64,000 nucleotides of DNA from Mycobacterium sp. DL (lineage in GTDB: Bacteria; Actinomycetota; Actinomycetes; Mycobacteriales; Mycobacteriaceae): the NCBI RefSeq assembly GCF_039729195.1, contig NZ_CP155796.1, positions 5,642,001 through 5,706,000 of the forward strand. Reading direction: 5' to 3'. Shown here one piece after another: positions 1 through 7,310 of the stretch. Both the position numbers and the translations under genes were made by a program. A model generated the notes under the pieces. It searched no databases. It was not told the DNA's origin and saw only the letters and a list, made by a program, of their open reading frames with translations. How positions within the stretch are numbered: position 1 is the stretch's first letter; every line of letters begins with the position of its first letter.

Positions 1-1557
1 CTGCACCAGCACCGGGATGACCTTGACGCCCTCCTGCACGGCGGTCACCAGTTCGGTGGCCATCATCAGGTAGGAACCGTCGCCGACCATGATGAACACG
101 TCCCGGTCCGGGGCAGCCATCCGCACGCCGATGCCGCCGGCGATTTCGTAGCCCATGCAGGAGTAGCCGTACTCGACGTGATAGCCCTTGCGGTCGCGCA
201 GGCGCCACAGCTTGTGCAGGTCGCCGGGCATGGACCCGGCCGCGCACACCACGACGTCACGAGGATCGGAGAGGGTGTTGACGAGGCCGATCACCTGATT
301 CTGATTCAGTGCGGCGCCGTCGTCGGTGCGATACACCTCTGACACTGTGCTGTTCCAGTCGCTCATCAGTTCAGCTGTGCGAGCGCGATAGTCGTCGCTG
401 ACGGTGTAGTCACCCACGACGACGCTCAACGCCTCGAGTGCTTCGCGCGCGTCGGCGACAACGCTGATGCCACCTTGTTTGACCGAATCCAGGGACGCCA
501 CGTTGATGTTGACGAACCGGACGTCGGGGTTGTTGAACGCGGTGCGCGAGGCTGAGGTGAAATCGCTGTACCGGGTGCCGATACCGATGATCACGTCGGC
601 GTCGCCGGCCAGCGCGTTGGCGGCCGTGGTGCCCGTGGAGCCGACAGCACCGACACTCTGTGGATGCTCGTGCAGCAGCGATCCTTTGCCGGCCTGGCTC
701 TCACACACCGGAATGCCGGTCTGACTGGCGAACTCGGCCAGCGTGGTGTCGGCGCCGGAGTAGATGACGCCGCCACCGGCGACGATCAACGGTTTGGTGG
801 CCGCGCGGATCACCTCGGCGGCGCGGGCGATCACCGAGCGCTCGGGCATCGGCCGGGCGATGTGCCACGTCCGTTCGGCGAACATCGACTGTGGCCAGTC
901 GAACGCCTCGGCCTGGACGTCCTGGGGCAGCGAGATCGTCGCCGCACCGGTCTCGGCGGGGTCGGTCAGCACCCGCATCGCACCGAGCAGTGCGGCCGGC
1001 AACTGCTCGGGACGCCACACCCGGTCGAAGTACCGAGACAGCGGCTTGAAGGCATCGTTGACGGTGACATCGCCGCTGGACGGCAGTTCCAGCTCCTGCA
1101 GCACCGGCGAGCTCACACGAGTGGCGAAAGTGTCTGAGGCCAACAGCAATACCGGCAGCCGGTTGATGGTGGCCAGTGCCGCGCCGGTGAGCATGTTGGT
1201 CGAACCGGGACCGACGCTTGCTGTGACCGCCCAGGCTTGCAGGCGATCCTGCTGCCGGGCGTAGGCCACCGCGGTGTGCACCATGGCCTGCTCGTTGCGG
1301 CCCAGCACATACTTCAGGCCGGGTTCCTGCCCCGCCTCGGCTGCCTCGATCTCGTCCTGCAGCAGCGCCTGGCCGATGCCCGCGACGTTGCCGTGGCCGA
1401 AGATGCCCAGGCACCCGGCGAAGAACTTGTGGCGTTCGCCGTCACGTTCGACGTACTGATTGGCTAGGAACCGCACCGTGGCTTGAGCCACCGTGAGCTG
1501 GACGGTCGGTTCGGTGTCGGCGAGCTTGTCGGTCGACTTCGGCGCGGTGGAAACCAC
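1..1557 (-). CDS. iolD: 3D-(3,5/4)-trihydroxycyclohexane-1,2-dione hydrolase IolD (3' end outside window)
   Basis: Thiamine-diphosphate enzyme that hydrolytically opens the cyclohexane-dione ring in myo-inositol catabolism (cytosolic). 519 codons are visible; the C-terminus lies beyond the left edge (the family is about 620-650 aa). The GTG start at 1557 follows an AGGAGA Shine-Dalgarno by 7 nt and lies 3 nt after the iolB stop. Visible motifs: LGRNEQ with the probable catalytic Glu89, TASVGPGSTNM around residues 110-120, and the ThDP/Mg motif GDGSYLMM with Asp493. It is the last visible gene of the iolC-aldolase-iolB-iolD operon. Confidence is high because both the motifs and the neighbours fit IolD; a generic acetolactate synthase is unlikely. 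Confidence 0.95.
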   Translation of the reverse strand, partial: MVSTAPKSTDKLADTEPTVQLTVAQATVRFLANQYVERDGERHKFFAGCLGIFGHGNVAGIGQALLQDEIEAAEAGQEPGLKYVLGRNEQAMVHTAVAYARQQDRLQAWAVTASVGPGSTNMLTGAALATINRLPVLLLASDTFATRVSSPVLQELELPSSGDVTVNDAFKPLSRYFDRVWRPEQLPAALLGAMRVLTDPAETGAATISLPQDVQAEAFDWPQSMFAERTWHIARPMPERSVIARAAEVIRAATKPLIVAGGGVIYSGADTTLAEFASQTGIPVCESQAGKGSLLHEHPQSVGAVGSTGTTAANALAGDADVIIGIGTRYSDFTSASRTAFNNPDVRFVNINVASLDSVKQGGISVVADAREALEALSVVVGDYTVSDDYRARTAELMSDWNSTVSEVYRTDDGAALNQNQVIGLVNTLSDPRDVVVCAAGSMPGDLHKLWRLRDRKGYHVEYGYSCMGYEIAGGIGVRMAAPDRDVFIMVGDGSYLMMATELVTAVQEGVKVIPVLVQ

Positions 1558-1560
1558 GGG

Positions 1561-2451
1561 TCATTCTCCTTTGGATGCGGAGGAGGTCTCGGAAAACGCA
1601 GTGAACGGGAGGCGGGGGTCGATCTCCTGGTGCTCCCAACTGCCACGCAACCAGGTGTGGTTGGGATCGTCACAGATGAGCCATGCGCGGTCGGGACCTG
1701 AACCGGCCATCACGTTCAGGTAGTACATGTGGTGGCCGGGAGCGGCGATGGACGGACCGTGGTAGCCGTGCGGCACCAGCACGACGTCGCCGGTGCGGAC
1801 CTCCTCGAGCACCTCGATCGGACGCTCCGGGGTGCCGTACACCCGGTGATATCCGAATCCCGTTGTGCCGGCCGGGCTGTCGTCGACCTCGAAGTAGTAG
1901 ATCTCTTCGAGTTGGGTCTCGACCTCGGTGTTCTCGTCATGCTTGTGGGCGGGGTAACTGGACCAGTTCCCGCCCGGGGTGATCACCTCGCAGGCGATCA
2001 ACGAGTCGGCCTCGAACGTGGTGGCGGTTCCGAAGTTGTGTACCTGGCGACTGCAGTTGCCCGCGCCACGGAGCTCAACGGCAACGTCGGCCGCGGCGAC
2101 CCGGCGGTTGGGGTACGAACTCGTCGCACGTGCACCGCAGATGGCGATCCGCCCACGGCCCTGAAGGCTGTACGCCTGGTCGATGCCGAGATACACCATG
2201 TCGGCGGGACCGTCAAAAACCGAAGCGCGCGGGGACAATTCGAAGGACTCGCCGCCACAGTGCACCGTGCCCGCACCGGCCAGAGGCAGGATCATCACCT
2301 CGGTGTCGCCGGTCTGCAGCGACACCTCGTGCCCCTCGCCGAGGTCGACGACATGCAGGGAGGATTCCGACCATCCGGCGTCCTCGGGGGTGATGGCGAC
2401 GGCGAACGGTGCGGAACCACTGTTGGCGGGGATGTACAGCTTGCTGTGCAT
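1561..2451 (-). CDS. iolB: 5-deoxy-glucuronate isomerase IolB
   Basis: Cupin-fold isomerase converting 5-deoxy-D-glucuronate to 2-deoxy-5-keto-D-gluconate, the step after IolD. It is 296 aa from ATG 2451, near the usual IolB length. A GTG at 2457 overlaps the upstream stop by 4 nt (GTGA) and is an alternative start; I prefer the ATG because MHSKLYIPA resembles IolB N-termini. The C-terminal half carries a metal-cupin pattern (YPAHKHDEN, then E, then the HGYHGP segment). It lies between the aldolase gene and iolD with essentially no spacing, so it is probably co-transcribed from the iolC promoter. Confidence 0.95.
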   Translation of the reverse strand: MHSKLYIPANSGSAPFAVAITPEDAGWSESSLHVVDLGEGHEVSLQTGDTEVMILPLAGAGTVHCGGESFELSPRASVFDGPADMVYLGIDQAYSLQGRGRIAICGARATSSYPNRRVAAADVAVELRGAGNCSRQVHNFGTATTFEADSLIACEVITPGGNWSSYPAHKHDENTEVETQLEEIYYFEVDDSPAGTTGFGYHRVYGTPERPIEVLEEVRTGDVVLVPHGYHGPSIAAPGHHMYYLNVMAGSGPDRAWLICDDPNHTWLRGSWEHQEIDPRLPFTAFSETSSASKGE

Positions 2452-2453
2452 GA

Positions 2454-3338
2454 TCACCGCACCAGCGCCACCGCGGTGGCGACCGCAGTGCTCACATCGT
2501 CGTCGGCGGGGTAGAGCAGCGTGCGGCCCACGATCAGGCCGCGCACCGACGGAAGCGCCAGCGCTTTCTCCCAGCTCGCGAACGCCTCGTCGGGATCGGT
2601 CGGATCTCCGCCGAGCAGCAGGGTCGGCATGGTGGTGGAATCCATCACCCGGTCCATTTCGTCGACGACCGGGAGCTTCATCCAGGTGTAGGCCGACGTG
2701 GCGCCCAGGCCCTGGCTGATGTGCACGGACTTGATCACCGCGTCGGGGCTCAGGTCGTTACAGACCTTGCCGTTGACCCGAGAGGACATGAACGGTTCCA
2801 GCATGGCGATCAGGCCGTGCGCGGCGAGTTCGTCGACCGCCTGCGCGCACGACGCCAGCGTGGCCACCGTGCCCTGATCTTCGAGATCGATACGGCACAG
2901 CATCTTTCCGCCGTTCATCTTCGCGGCCGCCGTCGACGCCGCGGTGGCGCCGGTCATCCGGTCGTCGAGTTCGAACGACGAACCCGCGAGTCCGCCCCGA
3001 TTGAACGAGGAGAACACCACCTTGTCGTCGAGCGCGCCCAGGAGCACGAGGTCGTCGAGGATGTCAGCGGTGGCCAGCACGCCGTCGACGCCCGGATCGG
3101 CGAGCGCTGCGCGCAACCGATCCAGCAGATCGGTGCGGCTGTTCATCGCGGTGGGGCGCGCGCCGACTGCCAGGGCGCCGCGGGCCGGGTGATCGGCGGC
3201 GACGATCATCAGTTTTCCGTTGTCGCGCAACGTCGGTCGGGTCGACCGCTGCTGCCAGGCGCGGGCTACCGCCGCGGGGTCCGTGGCTCGGATCTCGGTG
3301 ACGGCCGGGTAATCGACGCACACTGGTGAATCAGACAT
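2454..3338 (-). CDS. Cgl0159-family (beta/alpha)8 aldolase, probable DKGP aldolase of inositol catabolism
   Basis: A 294-aa protein of the class I aldolase-like family found in actinobacterial iol clusters (named Cgl0159 after Corynebacterium). Its genome slot is where IolJ would act, so I infer cleavage of 2-deoxy-5-keto-gluconate-6-phosphate to DHAP and malonate semialdehyde. Visible: a barrel-like sequence with LMIVAADHPARG (about residues 43-54), a MLCRIDLED strand, WMKLPVV (a possible Schiff-base Lys) and a phosphate-binding-like LLLGGDPTD. The ATG overlaps the end of iolC by 8 nt and follows an AGGAG. Members are often labelled deoxyribose-phosphate aldolase. The exact reaction is not settled by the sequence. 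Confidence 0.8.
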   Translation of the reverse strand: MSDSPVCVDYPAVTEIRATDPAAVARAWQQRSTRPTLRDNGKLMIVAADHPARGALAVGARPTAMNSRTDLLDRLRAALADPGVDGVLATADILDDLVLLGALDDKVVFSSFNRGGLAGSSFELDDRMTGATAASTAAAKMNGGKMLCRIDLEDQGTVATLASCAQAVDELAAHGLIAMLEPFMSSRVNGKVCNDLSPDAVIKSVHISQGLGATSAYTWMKLPVVDEMDRVMDSTTMPTLLLGGDPTDPDEAFASWEKALALPSVRGLIVGRTLLYPADDDVSTAVATAVALVR

Positions 3339-4314
3339 TGACGGCTCCTACTGCGGTCTGCTCAGCCAACTCGGCCACTTCCGCGGCGGTGGGCATGGCG
3401 GTCGAGCACTCCAGTCGGCCGGCGACGATGGCACCGGCGGCGTTGGCATAACGCAGGGTTTTCTCCAGCGGCCATCCGTTGAGCAGGCCGTGGCACAGGC
3501 TCCCGCCGAAGGAATCGCCGGCGCCGAGACCGTTGACGACGTCAACCTCGTTGGGTGCCACGGTGACCGAGGAGTGACGGCTCTTTCCCAGCACGCCGCG
3601 AGGCCCCTGTTTGACGATGGCCAACTCGACGCCCAGGTCGAGTAGGGCGTCGGCCGCCCTGTGGGGATTGGACTCGCCGACCGCGATCTCGCACTCTTCG
3701 CGGTTGCCGACGGCGACGGTGACGTGAGCCAGCGCGCGCTGAACCTGCTCGGTGGCGTCCGCCGCCGAAGCCCAGAACATCGGTCGGTAGTCGAGGTCGA
3801 GCACGGTGAGCGGCGCACGGCGTCCGCTATCCCCGGAGCGGGCCGCCCAGGCCTCGAAATGCGCGCTGCGACTTGGCTCTTCGGACAGCCCGGTGACCGT
3901 CGCCCAGAACAGCCGTGCCGAGCTGACCGCGTCGGCGTCGATGTCCTGCGAATCGATCTGAAGGTCCGGAGCGCTCGGCTTGCGGTAGAAGTAGAGCGGA
4001 AAGTCGTCCGGCGGGAAGATCTCGCAGAACGTCACCGGCGTCGGGAACTCGCCGTGGGTGGCCACGTAACGGTTGTCGACACCGAGACGCGCGAGTTCCG
4101 CGCGGACGAACCGACCGAACGGATCGTCGCCGACCCCGGAGATCAGGGCCGCACGATTGCCGAGCCGCGAGGCGGCGACCGCGACGTTGGCGGCGCTTCC
4201 GCCCAGGAACTTTCCGAACGTCTCGACGTCCTCCAGGCCGACACCGACCTGGAGTGGATATACGTCGACGCCGGATCGCCCGATGGCGAGAACGTCAAAT
4301 GGCTGATTGGTCAT
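3331..4314 (-). CDS. iolC: 5-dehydro-2-deoxygluconokinase IolC
   Basis: PfkB/ribokinase-family kinase that phosphorylates 2-deoxy-5-keto-D-gluconate in the cytosol. It is 327 aa from ATG 4314, which has GGAG 8 nt upstream; a GTG at 4323 in the same frame has no spaced Shine-Dalgarno. PfkB signature 1 is the FLGGSAANVAVAASRLG segment (about 37-53). Signature 2 is NGLGAGDSFGG with catalytic Asp267. It is the first gene of the iol operon, transcribed divergently from the GntR regulator gene. Its promoter region carries a TGTCCTGACA palindrome next to a TTGACA -35 box (see the operator entry). Confidence 0.95.
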   Translation of the reverse strand: MTNQPFDVLAIGRSGVDVYPLQVGVGLEDVETFGKFLGGSAANVAVAASRLGNRAALISGVGDDPFGRFVRAELARLGVDNRYVATHGEFPTPVTFCEIFPPDDFPLYFYRKPSAPDLQIDSQDIDADAVSSARLFWATVTGLSEEPSRSAHFEAWAARSGDSGRRAPLTVLDLDYRPMFWASAADATEQVQRALAHVTVAVGNREECEIAVGESNPHRAADALLDLGVELAIVKQGPRGVLGKSRHSSVTVAPNEVDVVNGLGAGDSFGGSLCHGLLNGWPLEKTLRYANAAGAIVAGRLECSTAMPTAAEVAELAEQTAVGAVNV

Positions 4315-4352
4315 CAAAGTCACTCCGACGAGTAGGTGGGTGGCTGGATACG

Positions 4353-4399
4353 ACTGTGCCCCGCATCACGGTGCTGTGTCAATAGTTTGTCCTGACATT
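4353..4399 (-). promoter_or_regulatory. iolC promoter with TGTCAGGACA operator abutting the -35 box
   Basis: Reading the minus strand, a perfect 10-bp palindrome TGTCAGGACA (4397 to 4388) is followed after 5 nt by TTGACA (4382 to 4377), an 18-nt spacer and CACAGT (4358 to 4353). The same arrangement, with 18 of 22 bases identical, precedes the importer gene at 7311, and both copies also have TTGCA upstream. The divergent GntR gene is the obvious candidate binder. The palindrome resembles what I recall of corynebacterial IolR sites, but identity of the regulator is inference. Confidence 0.65.
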
Positions 4400-4468
4400 C
4401 TTACTTGCAATCATGGACTGTTAGTATGCAGCTACCCTTGGCCGGATTACCCGAGATCGGAGCCCGAC

Positions 4469-5200
4469 GTGCCCCTGACAGTGGAGCTCGACAGGTCAAG
4501 CCCTGTTCCCCTCTACTATCAGCTCGCCCAGGCGATCGAGACCGCTATCCGTGATGGCGAACTCTCCCCGGGCGATCGATTCGAAAACGAGCTTGCCCTT
4601 GCCAAGCGACTGGCACTGTCACGCCCGACAACGCGACGCGCGATCCAGGAGCTCGTGGACAAGGGCATGCTGGTGCGCAAGCGCGGCGTCGGCACGCAGG
4701 TCGTCCAGAATCCGGTGCACCGGCGGGTGGAACTGACAAGCCTTTTCGAGGATCTGGCACGAGCCGGCCAGGAGCCCACCACCCGATTGCTCGAGTACCG
4801 GGTGGGTCCGCCCGACGAGGAGGTGGCGCGCGAGCTGAACCTGGGTGAAGGTCGCGAGGTCGCCTGCATCCGGCGTCTGCGCAGCGCCAACGGCGAGCCG
4901 TTGGCGGTGATGGTCAATCATCTGCCGGTCGAGATCGCGCCCGATCCGGACGAACTGGAGAGCAACGGGCTGTATCAGTCGATGCGGGCCCGTGGCGTGC
5001 ACATCCGGTTGGCACGCCAGCGGATCGGTGCCCGAGGTGCCACTCGTGCCGAGGCGCAGCTTCTCGACGAGAAACTCAATGCACCGCTGCTGACGATGAC
5101 GCGCACCGCGTTCGACGACTCCGGAGCCGCGGTCGAGTTCGGCAATCACTGCTACCGGGCGGCGCGCTACTACTTCGACACCACGCTCGTCGACCGCTGA
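4469..5200 (+). CDS. GntR/HutC-family regulator, probable inositol regulator (IolR-like)
   Basis: A 243-aa regulator with an N-terminal winged helix (about residues 8-75: PVPLYYQLAQAI, then LALSRPTTRRAIQELVDKG) and a C-terminal UTRA effector domain (about 90-240, including the RLRSANGEPLAVM strand). I start it at GTG 4469, preceded by GGAG at 6-nt spacing; the open frame extends upstream to 4307, but that part overlaps the iolC start and promoter. It is divergent from the iol operon, so control of that operon and of the importer is likely, with an inositol-derived effector. Named IolR-like by position and domain type only. Confidence 0.85.
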   Translation: MPLTVELDRSSPVPLYYQLAQAIETAIRDGELSPGDRFENELALAKRLALSRPTTRRAIQELVDKGMLVRKRGVGTQVVQNPVHRRVELTSLFEDLARAGQEPTTRLLEYRVGPPDEEVARELNLGEGREVACIRRLRSANGEPLAVMVNHLPVEIAPDPDELESNGLYQSMRARGVHIRLARQRIGARGATRAEAQLLDEKLNAPLLTMTRTAFDDSGAAVEFGNHCYRAARYYFDTTLVDR

Positions 5201-5219
5201 GCCTGCGGGCCCCCGCCGA

Positions 5220-5282
5220 CGCCGAAACTGTATTCCACGTGGTCTTTTCACCAATAGTGGCGCGCGGAATACAGTTTCGGCG
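5220..5282. terminator. 17-bp inverted repeat between convergent genes, possible bidirectional terminator
   Basis: Arms CGCCGAAACTGTATTCC (5220-5236) and its exact complement (5266-5282) flank a 29-nt loop. It lies between the stops of the convergent GntR and TIM-barrel genes, the position expected for a bidirectional terminator. There is no U-tract, and the arms are unusually AT-rich for this genome, so a dispersed repeat or protein site is also possible. Confidence 0.5.
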
Positions 5283-5286
5283 GAGC

Positions 5287-6060
5287 TCAGGTGAAGGCGT
5301 GCCGGAAGGCGGCCAGTGCGGCCTCGCTGTCGCCTGACGCCCACGCCTCCAGCCCGACGGTGCCCGTGTACCCCATGGCGCGCAGCGCCGCGGCGATCGC
5401 GGCGTAGTTGATCTCGCCGGTGCCCGGTTCGCAGCGTCCCGGCACGTCTGCCACCTGGATCTCGCCGATGGCGTCCCCGCAGCGGCGCACCAACCCGATC
5501 AGGTTTCCCTCGCCGATCTGGGCGTGGTAGAGGTCGAGCATCATCTTCACGTTCGGGTGACCGACGCCCTCGACGAGGGCGAGGGTGTCCTTGGCGCGGG
5601 CCAGCGGCACGCCGGGATGGTCGACGATGGTGTTGAGGTTCTCCACGCAGAAGGTCACGCCGGCGGCCGCGCCCAGCTCGCCGATGCGTTCGAGCGCGTG
5701 GGCCGCCGTCAGCCACATCTGACCGGTGGCCCGCTGACGCGGGCGGGCGGCCTGGCCTTCGACGAGTTCGGCGGTGTGCAGGTTCAGCCGCGTCACCCCC
5801 AGCGTCTCGGCGGCCTTGATGCTCAGTTCGGCAGTGCGGACCACCTCATCGGCGCTCGCGGGGTCGATGAGATCGCCGTGCAGGTAACCGGTCATCGACG
5901 TGAACGTAGCACCGGTGGCGGCCAGCGCCTTCAGGTCCTTGTCGTGCCAACTCCAGATCTCGACGGCGAAACCGAGTTCGTCGATCCGCCGGACGCGGTC
6001 GAGGATCGGCAGGTCGGTGAACACCATCTCCGACGACACGGCGAGCTGGAAGCTGCTCAT
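5287..6060 (-). CDS. Hydroxypyruvate isomerase-like TIM-barrel sugar isomerase
   Basis: A 257-aa xylose isomerase-like TIM-barrel (AP endonuclease 2 superfamily). The acidic metal and catalytic residues expected of the Hyi/OtnI group are visible in FCVENLN (about residue 140), MMLDLYH (about 175) and the C-terminal GLEAWA (about 240). The ATG follows GGGAG. It is divergent from a LacI-type regulator gene, with a 16-bp operator over its predicted transcription start. Within an inositol locus it could interconvert a keto-inositol or a small hydroxyketo-acid. The family does not fix the substrate, so I do not assign iolI, iolH or hyi. Confidence 0.75.
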   Translation of the reverse strand: MSSFQLAVSSEMVFTDLPILDRVRRIDELGFAVEIWSWHDKDLKALAATGATFTSMTGYLHGDLIDPASADEVVRTAELSIKAAETLGVTRLNLHTAELVEGQAARPRQRATGQMWLTAAHALERIGELGAAAGVTFCVENLNTIVDHPGVPLARAKDTLALVEGVGHPNVKMMLDLYHAQIGEGNLIGLVRRCGDAIGEIQVADVPGRCEPGTGEINYAAIAAALRAMGYTGTVGLEAWASGDSEAALAAFRHAFT

Positions 6061-6078
6061 CTTGGTTCTCCCACTTCA

Positions 6079-6094
6079 ACTAGAACGTTCTAGT
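6079..6094. promoter_or_regulatory. LacI-type operator 1, perfect 16-bp palindrome
   Basis: ACTAGAACGTTCTAGT is a perfect palindrome with the central CG typical of LacI-family operators. It is just downstream of the predicted -10 of the TIM-barrel gene and 63 bp upstream of the lacI-type start codon. Confidence 0.75.
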
Positions 6095-6095
6095 G

Positions 6096-6125
6096 ACGGT
6101 AAGCGCCGGTCCGCAAAATAGTCAA
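6096..6125 (-). promoter_or_regulatory. Promoter of the TIM-barrel isomerase gene
   Basis: On the minus strand TTGACT (6125 to 6120), an 18-nt spacer and TACCGT (6101 to 6096) form a plausible SigA-type promoter. The expected start point near 6089 falls inside the 6079-6094 palindrome, an arrangement that fits repression by the divergent LacI-type protein. Confidence 0.55.
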
Positions 6126-6133
6126 TGCCAGGG

Positions 6134-6147
6134 CTAGAACGATCTAG
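6134..6147. promoter_or_regulatory. LacI-type operator 2 overlapping the regulator's own promoter
   Basis: CTAGAACGATCTAG matches operator 1 with one mismatch in symmetry and has its centre 54 bp away. It abuts TAGGCT (6145-6150), a -10-like hexamer 6 nt before the GTG start at 6157, so the regulator may be autorepressed and its mRNA leaderless. Confidence 0.65.
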
Positions 6148-6156
6148 GCTGGATGA

Positions 6157-7146
6157 GTGACGCGCAGACCGACGCTCGAGGACGTGGCCCAACGCGCCGG
6201 GTGTTCAAGGGCATTGGTGTCGATCGTGATGCGCGACGCGGTCGGCGCGAGTGATCTCACCCGCGAGCGCGTGAAACAGGTGGCCGACGAGATCGGTTAC
6301 CGGCCGGACCCGCATGCCCAGCGGTTGCGTCGGCATCGCTCGAAGCTCGTCGGAGTGACATTCGCCGCGGGGCAGGAATTCCACGCCGATGTCGTCGACA
6401 GCCTCTACGTCGCCACCGAAGCGCTCGGATACGACGTTGTGCTCAGCGCCGTCACGCCGCATCACGACGAAGCCCGTGCCGTCCGGACGCTGGTCGACGA
6501 TCGATGCGAAGGTCTGGTGCTGATCGGTCCGCAGATCTCGACGCGCCGACTCTCCGAGCTGGCATCGCGGATCCCGGTGGTGGTGGTGGCGCGTCGAACG
6601 CGCGGTGTTGATGCTGTGCGCAGTGACGACGTGGCCGGTGCTGTCCTGGGTGTGGACCATCTGGTGGGCCTGGGGCACCGCCGGATCGTCTACCTGGACG
6701 GGGGTCGGGCGCCCGGTGCCGCCGAGAGGTTGCGCGGCTACCGGCGGGCGGTCCGGGCCGCGGGCCTACCCGAACTGGTCGCGACGGGCGGCCTGACGGA
6801 ACGGGACGGGGCCGACGCGGCATCGTCCCTGCTCGCGGCCGACGAGCTTCCGGACGCGGTCTTCGCCTTCAACGACCGCTGCGCGCTCGGCGTGATGGAC
6901 GTCTTGATTCGATCGGGTGTGTCTGTACCGCAACAGGTCTCGGTCATGGGCTTCGACGACAGCCCGCTGGCGGGGCTGACCCACATCAGCCTCACGACGA
7001 TCCGTCAGGACTGTGTCGCTCTGGCCCGCGCGGCGGTGGCGAGGCTGATGGAGCGCCTGGAGGGCACTGTCGAGGCGGCGGATGCCGTCGACGTCGTGTG
7101 CGAACCGGCCCTCGTGGTGCGTGGCTCGACCATCCCGCGTCTCTGA
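6157..7146 (+). CDS. LacI-family transcriptional regulator
   Basis: A 329-aa LacI/GalR regulator. The N-terminal helix-turn-helix is at about residues 5-24 (TLEDVAQRAGCSRALVSIVM) with a hinge near 50-60. A type I periplasmic-binding-protein fold fills the rest, with the family's VFAFNDRCALGVMDVL and VMGFDDSPLAGL segments. GTG 6157 has no Shine-Dalgarno but a -10-like TAGGCT 6 nt upstream, which fits leaderless initiation. Two CTAGAAC operators in the divergent region argue for control of the TIM-barrel isomerase gene and of itself. The effector is unknown; a sugar or cyclitol is expected. Confidence 0.9.
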   Translation: MTRRPTLEDVAQRAGCSRALVSIVMRDAVGASDLTRERVKQVADEIGYRPDPHAQRLRRHRSKLVGVTFAAGQEFHADVVDSLYVATEALGYDVVLSAVTPHHDEARAVRTLVDDRCEGLVLIGPQISTRRLSELASRIPVVVVARRTRGVDAVRSDDVAGAVLGVDHLVGLGHRRIVYLDGGRAPGAAERLRGYRRAVRAAGLPELVATGGLTERDGADAASSLLAADELPDAVFAFNDRCALGVMDVLIRSGVSVPQQVSVMGFDDSPLAGLTHISLTTIRQDCVALARAAVARLMERLEGTVEAADAVDVVCEPALVVRGSTIPRL

Positions 7147-7182
7147 ACAGCACAAATCCGAAGCACATATGACTTGCAGTCC

Positions 7183-7229
7183 TAATGTCAGGACAAAGTC
7201 TTGACTTTCAGGTGTGAGCCGTATTACAT
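7183..7229 (+). promoter_or_regulatory. Importer promoter with the same TGTCAGGACA operator
   Basis: TGTCAGGACA (7186-7195) is followed after 5 nt by TTGACT (7201-7206); a weak TTACAT hexamer starts 17 nt later (7224-7229). TTGCA lies upstream at 7174-7178, as in the iolC promoter copy. The shared arrangement implies one regulator for iol catabolism and for this importer. Confidence 0.6.
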
Positions 7230-7310
7230 CACTTAGGAGGCGTGTCGCCCGGCACAGGCCCGCGGGGGTCGATGAGGGCGTCGCGGCGGTCTCGAAGACA
7301 AGGAGAAGCA

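Noticed and set aside
701..1414. 237-codon minus-strand frame inside iolD
   Set aside because: It is out of frame with IolD, whose own frame is open through the window edge and contains the ThDP motifs.
4307..4468. Upstream in-frame extension of the GntR gene
   Set aside because: It would overlap the iolC start and promoter, and the added residues do not resemble a GntR N-terminus; GTG 4469 has a good Shine-Dalgarno.
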